A stretch of DNA of 64,000 bases from Oceanirhabdus sp942490885 (GCA_942490885.1 CALNYT010000002.1:1736001-1800000), one strand, 5' to 3'. Positions 17,337 to 26,391 are shown, counted from the first letter of the stretch. Translations and numbers: made by a program. Notes: a model not told the origin generated them from the letters alone.

Positions 17337-17600
17337 TTGAATAAAAATAAAATTATAGAAGCCCTCAATATACCTAAAGAAGCAGCAACCTCTATACCTA
17401 ATATTATTATCAAAGGTCTTGAAGAAATTATGATTGAAAATCATAAAGGAATTAAGTATCTAAGTGATACTAAAATTGAATTCAACAGCTCTGTTGGAAC
17501 GATAAGAGTTGATGGGAAAGATCTTGAAATAAAATATATTAGTTCCTTAACGATTGTGTTGAATGGAGCATTTAAGGGGATTAGATATGTTGAAGATTAA
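17337..17600 (+). CDS. yqfC: Sporulation protein YqfC
   Basis: An 87-residue protein of the YabP/YqfC family, small mother-cell proteins linked to late sporulation. The visible body is a beta-rich YabP-like domain (IIKGLEEIMIENHKGIKYLS then IEFNSSVGTIRVDGKDLEIKYIS). GGAGG at 17,322-17,326 favours TTG at 17,337 (10 bases); ATG codons at 17,319 and 17,328 overlap the ribosome binding site. It overlaps the start of yqfD by 14 bases. In B. subtilis yqfC and yqfD form a sigma-E operon, and the order is kept here. Confidence 0.85.
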   Translation: MNKNKIIEALNIPKEAATSIPNIIIKGLEEIMIENHKGIKYLSDTKIEFNSSVGTIRVDGKDLEIKYISSLTIVLNGAFKGIRYVED

Positions 17601-18729
17601 GAATAACGTTAATAAAGGTAATATTAAGGTAAAGGTTTATGGATATAATTTAGAGGGCTTAATGAATTCGTTAATTAAAGATGGTATAAAATTTATAAAA
17701 GTAAGGAAAAGTGAATTTAATTGCTTGATATTAACAGTTGATGAAAGGAATATTTCTCATGTAAAGAATAGGGCGATATCTTTTAATTGCAAAGTAGAGA
17801 TAATATGGAGGAGTGGTTTTGGGAAGATAATTGATAACTATAAAGGGAGGATTTCGTTTGGCATAGGATTTGTTTTTTTTCTAATCACTATTATGGTTTT
17901 AAATTCTGTGATATGGAAAATTGATATAGTTAGTGAAAAATATATTTCTCCATTTGAAATAAAAGAAATACTTAATGAAAATAATGTGTATAAGGGTATG
18001 AAGAAAAAGAACATTAATCTTAATTATATTGAAAAGGTTGTTAGAGAAAGTAATGAGGGAATTGAGTATGTAGATGCCCAATTGATTGGTGGAAAATTGA
18101 TAGTGCGTTTAAAAGAAAGAGAAGAGCTTTTTAGACCATTTGAGAAAAGAGAGCCTTGTAGTATAGTAGCGGCTAAAGATGGTGTTATATCTAAGATTTA
18201 CTCTGCTGAGGGTGAGATTGTTGTGGAACCAGGAGATTTTGTTAAAAAAGGAGATATACTTATAGCTGCAGTGCAAGGGAAAGAAGGGAAAGAATATTTG
18301 GTTCATTCTCAAGGAAGTGTCATTGCAAAAACCTTCTATGAGAGAAGTGAAATTATAAAGAAAGAGCAAGAAATTACAATTAGAACTGGGGAAAAAGCTG
18401 TTCAAATATATTTCATACTTTTTAATAAGAAAATTTATATAATAAATAATTTAAATAAGTTCAAAAATTATGATAAAATAATAGATATAAATGGGCCATT
18501 TAACAAAATTACATATTATGAAACTCAGAAAAAAACTGAAAAGAGAGATAACATATATAAGTATATTAAGGATATACAGGTTAGTATGGAAGAGGATATT
18601 AATAAATACCTATATAAAAACAGCAAAAAAGTTGATACTCTAAAGAATTGTTTAGAGTTAGAGGAAGGATACAAAGTATCGGTTGTTGTAATAGTTGAGG
18701 AAGATATAGCTGCAAAAAAAAACTTTTGA
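17587..18729 (+). CDS. yqfD: Sporulation protein YqfD (frame interrupted near the C-terminus)
   Basis: A 380-residue product as read, with one membrane segment at residues 90-110, a POTRA/FtsQ-like extracytoplasmic part and a lipoyl-like loop (EIVVEPGDFVKKGDILIAA), all normal for YqfD, which is needed for sporulation. The frame closes at TGA 18,727 just after a run of nine A (18,714-18,722). With one A fewer, reading would continue for 30 more codons (TFEESQLNEIITIL ... RWLKQNL) to a stop at 18,812, 17 bases before pgpH. The extension is open, helical and charged, so the short form looks like a frameshift, a slippage site or a base-call error. ATG 17,587 follows AAGGGGA. Confidence 0.85.
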   Translation: MLKIKNNVNKGNIKVKVYGYNLEGLMNSLIKDGIKFIKVRKSEFNCLILTVDERNISHVKNRAISFNCKVEIIWRSGFGKIIDNYKGRISFGIGFVFFLITIMVLNSVIWKIDIVSEKYISPFEIKEILNENNVYKGMKKKNINLNYIEKVVRESNEGIEYVDAQLIGGKLIVRLKEREELFRPFEKREPCSIVAAKDGVISKIYSAEGEIVVEPGDFVKKGDILIAAVQGKEGKEYLVHSQGSVIAKTFYERSEIIKKEQEITIRTGEKAVQIYFILFNKKIYIINNLNKFKNYDKIIDINGPFNKITYYETQKKTEKRDNIYKYIKDIQVSMEEDINKYLYKNSKKVDTLKNCLELEEGYKVSVVVIVEEDIAAKKNF

Positions 18730-18831
18730 GGAATCTCAATTAAATGAAATTATAACTATTTTGAAAGAAAAAAGAAGAATAGAAGAGGAAAGATGGCTTA
18801 AACAAAACTTATGATGTAGGGTGGGAAAAGA

Positions 18832-21000
18832 ATGAGTAAATCATTTTTAAAAAATTTATTAAATAAGGATAACACCAAAAAAGGAATAATTCTTTTGATG
18901 ACATTTATTGCTACGTTTTTAGTGTTACTAACGTCACTTGGACCTCAAAAATATAATTTAAAGGTAGGGAGTATATCAGATGTAAGTATTAAGGCGCCAT
19001 TTGATGTTGTTGATGAAATAACTACAGAAAAGAAAAGGGAAAAAACTGCGGCTGAGGTGAAAGATTTTACTTCCTATAGAAGTAACGTTAAAGAAGAAAC
19101 AAGACAGAGTGTAGATGAACTTTTTTTGAAAGTTATTGAGGTTAATAGAGATACAACACTTGATGATTTGGAAGCTCAGAAATTAGAACAGAGTACAGGT
19201 GAATTAGAAGAGGAGTTATTAGCTAAAAAACTTCAAATTCTCAAAAGTATTTCACAGATTAAATTATCTGATGAGGATTTTACTTTATTACTAAACCTTA
19301 CTCCAAAGGGTGCTAATGATCTTAAAGCGTTTATAATTGATGTTATGAATGATTTATATGATACAGCAAACATTAATGAGATTAAGGATGAGCAGACTGG
19401 TAAAACTATGATTAAACCGGATGATCTTGTAAATGCAGAGAGAAATATTGAATCGTATTTCAATAAATCAACTTTTCCTAAGACTGTAAAAGAACTGGGG
19501 AAATCAATATCATATTTATCTGTTAGAGCTAATCTTGTATATGATGCTAAAAAGACAGAGTTTTTAAGACAACAAGCTAGAGAAGATGTTGAACCAATTA
19601 TTGTGAGAAAAGGACAATTCGTTATTGAAGATGGAGATGTTATTACAGAGGCTCAAATTGCTGTTTTAAAGGAGCTGAATCTTTTAAGTGGTAGTGGTGG
19701 TAATGGAAGCCTTTCTTACATTAGCATAGCTATTATGGTTATTATAATAATAGCTGCACAATGGATATATATTTATAGATTCGAAAAAGCGGTGTTTTTA
19801 GAAAATAAACTTCTAATTTTAATAAGTTTATTAAACATTATTTCTTTAGTTTTATGTAGGAGTATTGAATTGATTTCACCATTTATTATTCCTGTTGCAT
19901 TCGCGCCAATGTTGTTAGCGCTCTTAATAAAACATAATATAGCTATTACTATAAGTGTTATTAACAGTGCATTTATTATAACCGCAGCTGGATTGGATAT
20001 TTCTATGAGTATATTGGTTGTTATTAATGCGGTGTTGGGGGCCACGTTCCTAAAAAATATGGAACAGAGAAATGATATACTTTTTACAGCTTTCTTGATT
20101 GGTATAATAAACTCATTTCTCATTGGTGGAATGCAACTTATAAATCAAAACATTGATCTTGTAACTATACTAGTTAATTGTTTGTTTGTTTTTATAGGAG
20201 CACTTATTGCTGGGATTTTGAGCATTGGGTTTTTGCCCTTCTTTGAGAGCATATTTGATATTGTAACTAATGTTAAGCTTTTAGAATTATCAAATCCCAA
20301 TCATCCATTATTAAAGAAATTACTAATGGAATCACCGGGAACATATAATCATAGCGTACTGGTGGGGAATTTGAGTGAAATGGCAGCGCAAGCAGTTGGA
20401 GCAAACTCAATTATAGCCAGAGTAGGGTCTTTTTACCATGATATTGGAAAAATTAAGAGACCTTATTTTTTCAAAGAGAATCAGAGAGGAGAAAATCCGC
20501 ATGATAATATTACACCTAACCTTAGTACGTTAATAATTACATCTCATGTAAAAGATGGAGTTGATTTAGCCAAAGAGTATAAGCTTCCAATGGCTATTAA
20601 GGATATAATTGAACAACATCATGGTGTATCGTTAGTGAAGTATTTTTATATAACAATGAAAAATACAAGTGAGAATCCTGATGAAGTAAAAGAAGAAGAT
20701 TTTAGATATCCAGGACCAATTCCTAGTAGCAAAGAAGCGGCAATAGTAATGCTTGCTGATGGAGTAGAGGCAGCAGTAAGATCAATAAATAATCCAACAA
20801 AAGAAAAAATCGAAGAGATGGTTTCAAATATAATTAAAGGTAGACTTAATGATGGCCAATTAGATAATTGTGACCTTACTCTAAAAGATTTAACTAAAAT
20901 TAAAGAGGCCTTTCTTAGTGGGCTAGGTGGTATTTATCATCAAAGAATAGAGTACCCAAAGTTGGTCAATAATAAAACTAGTGAAAAAAGGGAGATTTAA
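18832..21000 (+). CDS. pgpH: Cyclic di-AMP phosphodiesterase PgpH-type (7TMR-HD protein, YqfF)
   Basis: A 722-residue membrane protein. One membrane segment (about residues 19-37) is followed by a large extracytoplasmic 7TMR-HDED domain (about 40-285), a cluster of seven membrane helices (about 295-470) and a cytosolic HD domain. HD metal ligands are seen in GTYNHSVLV, FYHDIGKI, EQHHGV and MLADGVEA. Members degrade c-di-AMP and so influence osmotic and cell-wall balance. GTGGGAAAAG precedes the ATG. Gene order yqfD-pgpH-ybeY-dgkA-cdd-era is the standard Firmicute arrangement. Confidence 0.94.
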   Translation: MSKSFLKNLLNKDNTKKGIILLMTFIATFLVLLTSLGPQKYNLKVGSISDVSIKAPFDVVDEITTEKKREKTAAEVKDFTSYRSNVKEETRQSVDELFLKVIEVNRDTTLDDLEAQKLEQSTGELEEELLAKKLQILKSISQIKLSDEDFTLLLNLTPKGANDLKAFIIDVMNDLYDTANINEIKDEQTGKTMIKPDDLVNAERNIESYFNKSTFPKTVKELGKSISYLSVRANLVYDAKKTEFLRQQAREDVEPIIVRKGQFVIEDGDVITEAQIAVLKELNLLSGSGGNGSLSYISIAIMVIIIIAAQWIYIYRFEKAVFLENKLLILISLLNIISLVLCRSIELISPFIIPVAFAPMLLALLIKHNIAITISVINSAFIITAAGLDISMSILVVINAVLGATFLKNMEQRNDILFTAFLIGIINSFLIGGMQLINQNIDLVTILVNCLFVFIGALIAGILSIGFLPFFESIFDIVTNVKLLELSNPNHPLLKKLLMESPGTYNHSVLVGNLSEMAAQAVGANSIIARVGSFYHDIGKIKRPYFFKENQRGENPHDNITPNLSTLIITSHVKDGVDLAKEYKLPMAIKDIIEQHHGVSLVKYFYITMKNTSENPDEVKEEDFRYPGPIPSSKEAAIVMLADGVEAAVRSINNPTKEKIEEMVSNIIKGRLNDGQLDNCDLTLKDLTKIKEAFLSGLGGIYHQRIEYPKLVNNKTSEKREI

Positions 21001-21004
21001 AGTA

Positions 21005-21508
21005 ATGATCTACATAGAGAATAATTACGAGAATTTTAAAATGCAAGAAGAAATACTAAATAACATTGAAAGTGCTATTGACTTTGCGCTTAGGGAAGAA
21101 GAAATTGACTTTGAGTACGAAGTGAGTGTTACTTTAGTTGACAACGAAGAAATAAGAAATATCAATAAAGATAATAGAGCGATTGATAAAGCAACGGATG
21201 TCTTATCTTTTCCGTGCATAGAGTATGAAGAAGGGAAGGTTTTTAAAGAATTATATGATATTAATTCTTTTGATGCTAGTTACTTTGATGGAGATGCGCT
21301 TGTTCTGGGGGATATAGTATTATCTCTTGATAAGTGCCAGGAGCAGAGCAAAGAGTATTGCCATTCGTTTAAGAGAGAGAGTGCGTATTTGGTAATACAT
21401 TCAGTTTTACATTTATTGGGTTATGATCATATGAATGAAGATGATAAGAAAAAGATGAGAAAAAGAGAAGAAGAACTGCTAGAAGCACTTAATATTCCTA
21501 GAGAATAA
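21005..21508 (+). CDS. ybeY: Endoribonuclease YbeY (rRNA maturation factor)
   Basis: A 167-residue zinc metalloprotein needed for 16S rRNA 3'-end maturation and ribosome quality control. The zinc motif HSVLHLLGYDH fits HX3HX5H; TDVLSFP and LGDIVLS are further conserved blocks. It starts 5 bases after the pgpH stop; ATG 21,005 has GGGAG 11 bases upstream (inside the pgpH end). The in-frame GTG at 20,981 would overlap pgpH by 20 bases and is less likely. Confidence 0.95.
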   Translation: MIYIENNYENFKMQEEILNNIESAIDFALREEEIDFEYEVSVTLVDNEEIRNINKDNRAIDKATDVLSFPCIEYEEGKVFKELYDINSFDASYFDGDALVLGDIVLSLDKCQEQSKEYCHSFKRESAYLVIHSVLHLLGYDHMNEDDKKKMRKREEELLEALNIPRE

Positions 21509-21545
21509 CCCCAGAATGAAACTTAGGTTTTTCTGGGGTTTCATT
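21507..21545 (+). terminator. Terminator after ybeY
   Basis: AACCCCAGAA (21,507-21,516) pairs perfectly with TTCTGGGGTT (21,531-21,540); a T-rich tail TCATTCTAT follows. The left arm begins at the stop codon. Confidence 0.7.
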
Positions 21546-21549
21546 CTAT

Positions 21550-21797
21550 AGGAAGTTGAGAGTTGAAAGTGGAGAGTGGAGAACGTTGGATATTTCTATT
21601 CGATAAATTATAATTTTAATTGTTCCTTGGACAATAGAGATTTACTCGTTTCATTATGAATGAAATAGTGTACTTGAATACAATATTTTATCTTAAGATA
21701 AAATGAGTGAAAACTCTTTGTTTTAAAAGGCAATAAAATGTAGTTTTGCTGTAGCAAAACATCCATCATTCTCAATTCTTCATTATACATTTGTTTT
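21550..21797. repeat. Family A palindromic intergenic repeat, inverted full-length copy
   Basis: Reverse complement relative to 15,765-16,012: TTGTTCCTTGGACAA, TTTCATTATGAATGAAA, ATTTTATCTTAAGATAAAAT, TTTTGCTGTAGCAAAA, ATCCATCATTCTCAATTC, CATTATACATTTGTTTTAA. Its left end shares GAAGTTGAGAG and GTGGAGAACGTTGGA with the short copy at 37,010-37,085. It fills most of the space between ybeY and the kinase gene. Confidence 0.7.
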
Positions 21798-21871
21798 AAA
21801 TGTTATTAATTAATAAATTTTTCAAGGTCATTAAAGATATTTTATCTTTAGAAAAGTCTAAGGGGGGGATT

Positions 21872-22576
21872 ATGAAGAGTAGGAATCTTTTGGAGAGTTT
21901 TAACTATGCGATAAAGGGCATAAAATGGGCATTTGTTAATGAAAGAAATTTTAAAGTGCACACTGCTGTATCAATTTTAGTAATTATTCTGGGCATTATA
22001 TTTCAGATTACTAAAGTTGAATTTTTAATAACTCTTCTGTGTATAGGTATGGTATTGGGGGGGGAATTAATTAATACGGCAATTGAAAAGCTATGTGATG
22101 GTATTTCTGGAGAGTTTAAAGTGTACATAAAAGCAGCTAAAGATATTGCAGCAGGAGGGGTACTAGTTACGGCTTTAGTTTCGGCAATAATCGGGATTCT
22201 GATATTTGGAAATGCTATTATCCAATATGACAGACTTTCCTTAGAAAAACTTGTTGGAAATCAATTATATATTGTCACACTAATAATAGTTTCTTTGTGT
22301 ATTTGTATAATATTATTAAAGGTTTGTATTGGTAAAGGAACTCCTATGCAAGGAGGGATGCCAAGTGGACATAGTGCGATAGCTTTTGGAATTTCAACTA
22401 TTATAAGTTTATATAGTGGTGTAGTTGTAGTTATTATCCTAAGTTATGTATTGGCAATTATCGTTGCGGAATCAAGAGTGGAGAGCGGTATTCATAGTGT
22501 GATAGAGGTCACTGTAGGTGGAATTTTAGGTATTCTTATTACTGTGGTCATGCTGGGCTTATTAACTCTAGTTTAA
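21872..22576 (+). CDS. Diacylglycerol/undecaprenol kinase fused to a PAP2-type phosphatase domain
   Basis: A 234-residue integral membrane protein. Residues 1-120 are a DgkA-type kinase: WAFVNERNFKVH and the signature ELINTAIEKLCD are intact. Residues 125-234 form a PAP2-like domain with GGMPSGHSAIAF (motif C2) and SRVESGIHSVIEVTVGG (motif C3). The usual C1 motif KX6RP appears only as GKGTPMQGG. The Gram-positive kinase phosphorylates undecaprenol, and PAP2 enzymes dephosphorylate undecaprenyl pyrophosphate, so one chain could run both lipid-carrier steps; this is inference. ATG 21,872 follows a strong AGGGGGG site; an upstream ATG at 21,800 lies inside the repeat. Confidence 0.9.
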   Translation: MKSRNLLESFNYAIKGIKWAFVNERNFKVHTAVSILVIILGIIFQITKVEFLITLLCIGMVLGGELINTAIEKLCDGISGEFKVYIKAAKDIAAGGVLVTALVSAIIGILIFGNAIIQYDRLSLEKLVGNQLYIVTLIIVSLCICIILLKVCIGKGTPMQGGMPSGHSAIAFGISTIISLYSGVVVVIILSYVLAIIVAESRVESGIHSVIEVTVGGILGILITVVMLGLLTLV

Positions 22577-22638
22577 AAATATTGTTAGAAAGATATACAC
22601 ATTAGTATAGTAATAATCACACATTAGTTTAAAAGTAG

Positions 22639-22666
22639 TTGAAAAGATATGTATTAATGTTATAAT
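22639..22666 (+). promoter_or_regulatory. cdd promoter
   Basis: TTGAAA (22,639-22,644), 16-base spacer, TATAAT (22,661-22,666); transcript start about 35 bases before the cdd ATG. Confidence 0.75.
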
Positions 22667-22709
22667 GATAACACACTATAATAGAAAGTATACATTTAGG
22701 AGGAATAAT

Positions 22710-23120
22710 ATGGATTACAAGAACCTTGTATTGGAAGCTATAAAAGCAAAAGAAGGGGCTTATGCGCCTTATTCCAATTTTAAAGTAGGCGCTGCAGTTC
22801 TAACTGAAGACGATAAAGTATTTTGCGGATGTAATATAGAAAATGCATCTTTTGGAGCAACTAATTGTGCTGAGAGAACTGCTATTTTTAAAGCAGTAAG
22901 TGAGGGACATACAAAGATTAAAGCTATAGCACTTATTGGAAGTGATAAAGAATATACATATCCATGTGGGATTTGTAGACAGGTTATGAGTGAATTTGGA
23001 AGTAAAGATCTTACGGTTATTATTGTAAAGAATGAAGAAGAATATATTATTAAAACACTAGATGAGATACTACCTGGAACATTTACAAAAGAAGATCTTG
23101 ATAAAAATAAGAAAATTTAG
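22710..23120 (+). CDS. cdd: Cytidine deaminase
   Basis: A 136-residue tetrameric zinc enzyme of pyrimidine salvage that deaminates cytidine and deoxycytidine. The catalytic block is NCAERTAIF (zinc Cys and catalytic Glu) with the second zinc pair in PCGICRQVMSEF; YAPYSNFKVGAAV is the family N-terminal signature. TAGGAGG lies 6 bases before ATG 22,710; the frame runs 15 codons further upstream into the promoter. era starts 8 bases after the stop, so the two are co-transcribed. Confidence 0.96.
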   Translation: MDYKNLVLEAIKAKEGAYAPYSNFKVGAAVLTEDDKVFCGCNIENASFGATNCAERTAIFKAVSEGHTKIKAIALIGSDKEYTYPCGICRQVMSEFGSKDLTVIIVKNEEEYIIKTLDEILPGTFTKEDLDKNKKI

Positions 23121-23128
23121 GAGGCTAC

Positions 23129-24019
23129 ATGTTTAAATCTGGATTCGTAAGTATAATTGGAAGACCAAATGTGGGAAAATCTACATTGACTAATCGTATA
23201 ATTGGGGAAAAATTAAGTATTGTTTCTAATAAACCACAGACTACTAGAAATAATATTATGTCAATATATAATAAAGGTGACGAAGCGCAATTGGTATTTG
23301 TTGACACACCAGGACTTCATAAGCCAAAAAACAAACTTGGTGATGAAATGGTAAAAATGGCTACTGAGACAGTTGGAGAAGTTGATTTGCTAGTTTTTAT
23401 AACAGAGCCACAAAGTAAAGTTGGTAGAGGTGATCAGTTCATTCTTGATAATATAAAAGATAAGAATGTTCCAGTATTTTTACTTATAAATAAAACTGAT
23501 AAATCAACACCAGAAGAAATTGCACAAACAATAACTGCTTACTGTGAAGCTTATCCATTTAAAGAGATAGTGCCGATTTCAGCCATCAATGGCAATAATG
23601 TTGACACATTATTGAAGCTAATGATTGATTATATGCCTGAGGGGCCTAGATATTATCCAGAAGATATGATAACAGATAGACAAGAACGTTTTATTGTTAT
23701 GGAGATAATCAGAGAAAAAGCACTTAGGCTTTTAGAGCAAGAAGTACCTCATGGTATAGCTGTTGAAATTCTTTCTATGAAGACAAATGAAAAAGGAACA
23801 TACAAAATAGAAGCAAATATGCTATGTGAAAAGAGCAGTCATAAAGGAATTATAATTGGTAAAAATGGTACAATGCTTAAGAAAATCTCTACATATGCAA
23901 GACAAGATATTGAAAAATTTCTTGATGCCAAAGTTTATCTTAGAATATGGGTTAAAGTTAAAGAAGAGTGGAGAGATAGCCCATTCTTACTTAAAGAATT
24001 AGGTTACAAAGATAGGTAA
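23129..24019 (+). CDS. era: GTPase Era
   Basis: A 296-residue GTPase essential for 30S assembly; its KH domain binds the 3' end of 16S rRNA. G1 is GRPNVGKST, G3 DTPGLHKPK, G4 NKTD; the KH domain includes IIGKNGTMLKKIS and the protein ends LLKELGYKDR as normal. TAGGAGG is 7 bases upstream of the ATG. It lies in the cdd-era-recO cluster. Confidence 0.97.
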   Translation: MFKSGFVSIIGRPNVGKSTLTNRIIGEKLSIVSNKPQTTRNNIMSIYNKGDEAQLVFVDTPGLHKPKNKLGDEMVKMATETVGEVDLLVFITEPQSKVGRGDQFILDNIKDKNVPVFLLINKTDKSTPEEIAQTITAYCEAYPFKEIVPISAINGNNVDTLLKLMIDYMPEGPRYYPEDMITDRQERFIVMEIIREKALRLLEQEVPHGIAVEILSMKTNEKGTYKIEANMLCEKSSHKGIIIGKNGTMLKKISTYARQDIEKFLDAKVYLRIWVKVKEEWRDSPFLLKELGYKDR

Positions 24020-24116
24020 AATTAAATGAGTGTGGCAAAATTTACAGTAAGTTCACAGAAAATTTGAGAATTTTAATAAATTAAGGTTTATAATATATTC
24101 AACAGGGGATGATTTT

Positions 24117-24848
24117 CTGAGCATTATAAATAGTAGAGGTATTGTTTTAAACTCATTTGATATAAAAGAGAATGATAAAATTATTTGGATGTACACAGAG
24201 AAGCTTGGTAAGATTAGTGTTATTGCTCGTGGTGCTAGAAAAAAAAATAGTAAACTCACTAGTCTTATTCAGGGATTATGCTTTGGAAATTATAGCATAT
24301 ATAAAGGGAAGGGTGCATATTTTCTAAATGAAGGAATAATAATAGATTCTTTTCAGGATTTATTAAGAGATTTTGAAACAATAGCGTATTCTTCATATAT
24401 ATGCGAACTTATAAACTTATCAATTCCTGAGAATGAAAAAAATTTTAAGACTTTTGAGAATGCTATTAAAGCTCTTTATTTGATCAAAAATTCTGTTGGA
24501 GATGTTGAGTTGTTGATTAGATGCTTTGAATTAAAATTAATTAGTTCTATGGGATATAATATTAACATTGAGAAATGTAGTGAATGTGGTTCTAACTTTA
24601 ATAATAAAATTTATTTTAATAATAGGAATTTTAGTTTTGTATGTAAAGGGTGTAACAATTCCTTTAAAGAAGTATCATTAATTTGTTATACTACTCTTAG
24701 AGCTTTAGTCAACTTTCCTATTGAAAAAATCTATAGAATAAATGCATTACCTGAAGCAAAAAAAGAGATTGCATTCATAACAAATGGATATTTAAATGAA
24801 ATCTGTTGTAGAAGGCCTAAGAGTTTGGATATGCTAAATTTTTTATAA
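24117..24848 (+). CDS. recO: DNA repair protein RecO, apparent CTG start
   Basis: A 243-residue RecF-pathway mediator that loads RecA on SSB-coated DNA. An N-terminal OB fold (SIINSRGIVLNSFDIKEND then YTEKLGKISVIARGARKK) leads to a helical domain with four zinc cysteines (CSECG and CKGC). Only a start near 24,117 gives the complete OB fold, and that codon is CTG, with AGGGG 8 bases upstream. The first in-frame ATG (24,189) would remove the first beta strand; no ATG, GTG or TTG is in frame between. Third gene after cdd and era. Confidence 0.88.
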   Translation: MSIINSRGIVLNSFDIKENDKIIWMYTEKLGKISVIARGARKKNSKLTSLIQGLCFGNYSIYKGKGAYFLNEGIIIDSFQDLLRDFETIAYSSYICELINLSIPENEKNFKTFENAIKALYLIKNSVGDVELLIRCFELKLISSMGYNINIEKCSECGSNFNNKIYFNNRNFSFVCKGCNNSFKEVSLICYTTLRALVNFPIEKIYRINALPEAKKEIAFITNGYLNEICCRRPKSLDMLNFL

Positions 24849-24861
24849 AGGGGTGAATTAA

Positions 24862-25479
24862 ATGGCTGAAATTACTCTAGAAAAAATTGATTTAATTAGA
24901 GAGAGAACGGGTATATCTTATGCTGAAAGTAGAGATATTTTAATTCTTTGTGAAGGTGATGTATTAGAATCACTAATATACATTGAGAAACGTTCTAAAA
25001 AGGATAAGAAAAGTGTAATATCAGAATTTACTGCGACTGCAGAAGAATTCAAAGATTGGATTAAAGAAACTATAAGAAAAGGTAATGTTACTAGAATCAA
25101 GATAAAAAAAGATGAAAAAATTCTTGTAGATCTTCCTGTGAATGCTGGTTTAGCTGTAGGGATGGTAACGTTGATTTTCCCATTATTAGCTGCTGCTGGT
25201 ATATTTACTGCAATAATATCATCCGTTACTATTGAAATAACAAAGAATGACGGAAGTGTTGAAGTTGTAAATACTGTTATTAAAAATGTTGCGAATGATA
25301 TTGCAAATAAAGTGAATGAGACTGCAGAAGAAGTTAAAGAAAAATTCATGAAAAATACTTGTGAATGTCATTGTGAAGAAATAAAAGATGAAAAAGTTAA
25401 TGATGAAGAAGTTGAAATTAGCTTACCAGTGGAAGGTACAGAAAGTGAAGAAAGTATTTCTGAAAATGAGGAAAAATAA
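24862..25479 (+). CDS. DUF4342 domain protein with UBA-like N-terminus
   Basis: A 205-residue protein of unknown function. Residues 1-40 resemble a UBA/EF-Ts-type helical domain (LIRERTGISYAESRDIL ... GDVLESLIYIE); residues 60-145 match the DUF4342 pattern with a hydrophobic stretch (about 92-116) suggesting membrane contact; the C-terminus is acidic with a short Cys/His patch (CECHCEE). It follows recO by 13 bases and is closed by a terminator, so it belongs to the cdd-era-recO unit. No function is assigned. Confidence 0.75.
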   Translation: MAEITLEKIDLIRERTGISYAESRDILILCEGDVLESLIYIEKRSKKDKKSVISEFTATAEEFKDWIKETIRKGNVTRIKIKKDEKILVDLPVNAGLAVGMVTLIFPLLAAAGIFTAIISSVTIEITKNDGSVEVVNTVIKNVANDIANKVNETAEEVKEKFMKNTCECHCEEIKDEKVNDEEVEISLPVEGTESEESISENEEK

Positions 25480-25501
25480 TAAAATTTAACATTAATAACA
25501 T

Positions 25502-25530
25502 AAAAAAAGCGGGTTAACTGCTTTTTTTTG
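25502..25530 (+). terminator. Terminator after the DUF4342 gene
   Basis: AAAAAGC (25,504-25,510) / GCTTTTT (25,520-25,526) around a loop containing GTTAAC, followed by more T. With A-runs on the left it could also work from the other side. Confidence 0.8.
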
Positions 25531-25702
25531 TTATTTATGAGTGATTATTAGAGATATAATAGTATTATTACAAAAATAAATGCAATATATTATGTGAAAT
25601 TGCTTAAAAAAAGTGAAAAAACTATGTTAACCGTGATATAATATATTATAAATATTAATATTATATGAGTTTTCTGTATTAATGATGAAGAGGGTGAAGA
25701 AA

Positions 25703-26329
25703 ATGAGGTTAACATCTAGGCAAGAACAAATTATAGAACTGGTAAAAGAAAATCAACCCATTACAAGTGAGCAGATTGCTTCAAAACTCAAGGTTACAAG
25801 AGCTACACTTAGACCTGATTTAGCAATATTGACAATGAGTGGAATTTTAGACGCTAAACCTAAGGTTGGATACATCTATGCGAATAAACCCTCTTATTCT
25901 GTGTTGTATGACTATTTAAACGAAACTAAGGTTGAAAAAGTTATGACAAAGGCTATATTACTTAATGAGGATGAGTGGGTATATGATGGTATTGTTACGC
26001 TTTTCTTAAATGATACTGGAACACTTTATGTTGAAAATGATGGTAAACTTGTAGGAGCAGTTTCAAGAAAAGATTTCTTGAAAATTGCCATGGGTGGATC
26101 TGACTTACATAAAGTTCCATTGGGAATCATTATGACAAGAATGCCTAATATTGTATATACTACTAAAGATGAGAGTGTTTATGAAGCTGCAAGAAAAATA
26201 ATTGAACATGAAATTGATAGTTTACCTGTAATTGATAAGATATCTGAGAATGATGGATTTCATGTTATCGGGAAAATATCAAAAACAAATATTACAAAGA
26301 TATTAATAGATTTATGTGAAGAAAAATAA
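25703..26329 (+). CDS. ccpN: CcpN-like transcriptional repressor (HTH plus two CBS domains)
   Basis: A 208-residue regulator with an N-terminal winged helix (MRLTSRQEQIIELVKENQPI, TRATLRPDLAIL) and two CBS domains (about 75-130 and 140-205) that usually bind adenine nucleotides. In B. subtilis CcpN represses gapB and pckA in glycolytic conditions. Here it sits directly before ppdK, pointing to control of the pyruvate-PEP step. ATG 25,703 has GAGGGTGA 5 bases upstream; ATG 25,682 is in frame but lacks a site. A strong terminator separates it from ppdK. Confidence 0.85.
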   Translation: MRLTSRQEQIIELVKENQPITSEQIASKLKVTRATLRPDLAILTMSGILDAKPKVGYIYANKPSYSVLYDYLNETKVEKVMTKAILLNEDEWVYDGIVTLFLNDTGTLYVENDGKLVGAVSRKDFLKIAMGGSDLHKVPLGIIMTRMPNIVYTTKDESVYEAARKIIEHEIDSLPVIDKISENDGFHVIGKISKTNITKILIDLCEEK

Positions 26330-26335
26330 TAAGAG

Positions 26336-26391
26336 AGTTTTAATGAGTGGTATCTGAAAATAAGATAGCTTATCATTAAAACTTTTTTTTA
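26336..26391 (+). terminator. ccpN terminator
   Basis: AGTTTTAATGA (26,336-26,346) pairs perfectly with TCATTAAAACT (26,373-26,383), followed by T-run; an inner ATCT/AGAT pair extends the structure. Confidence 0.85.
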
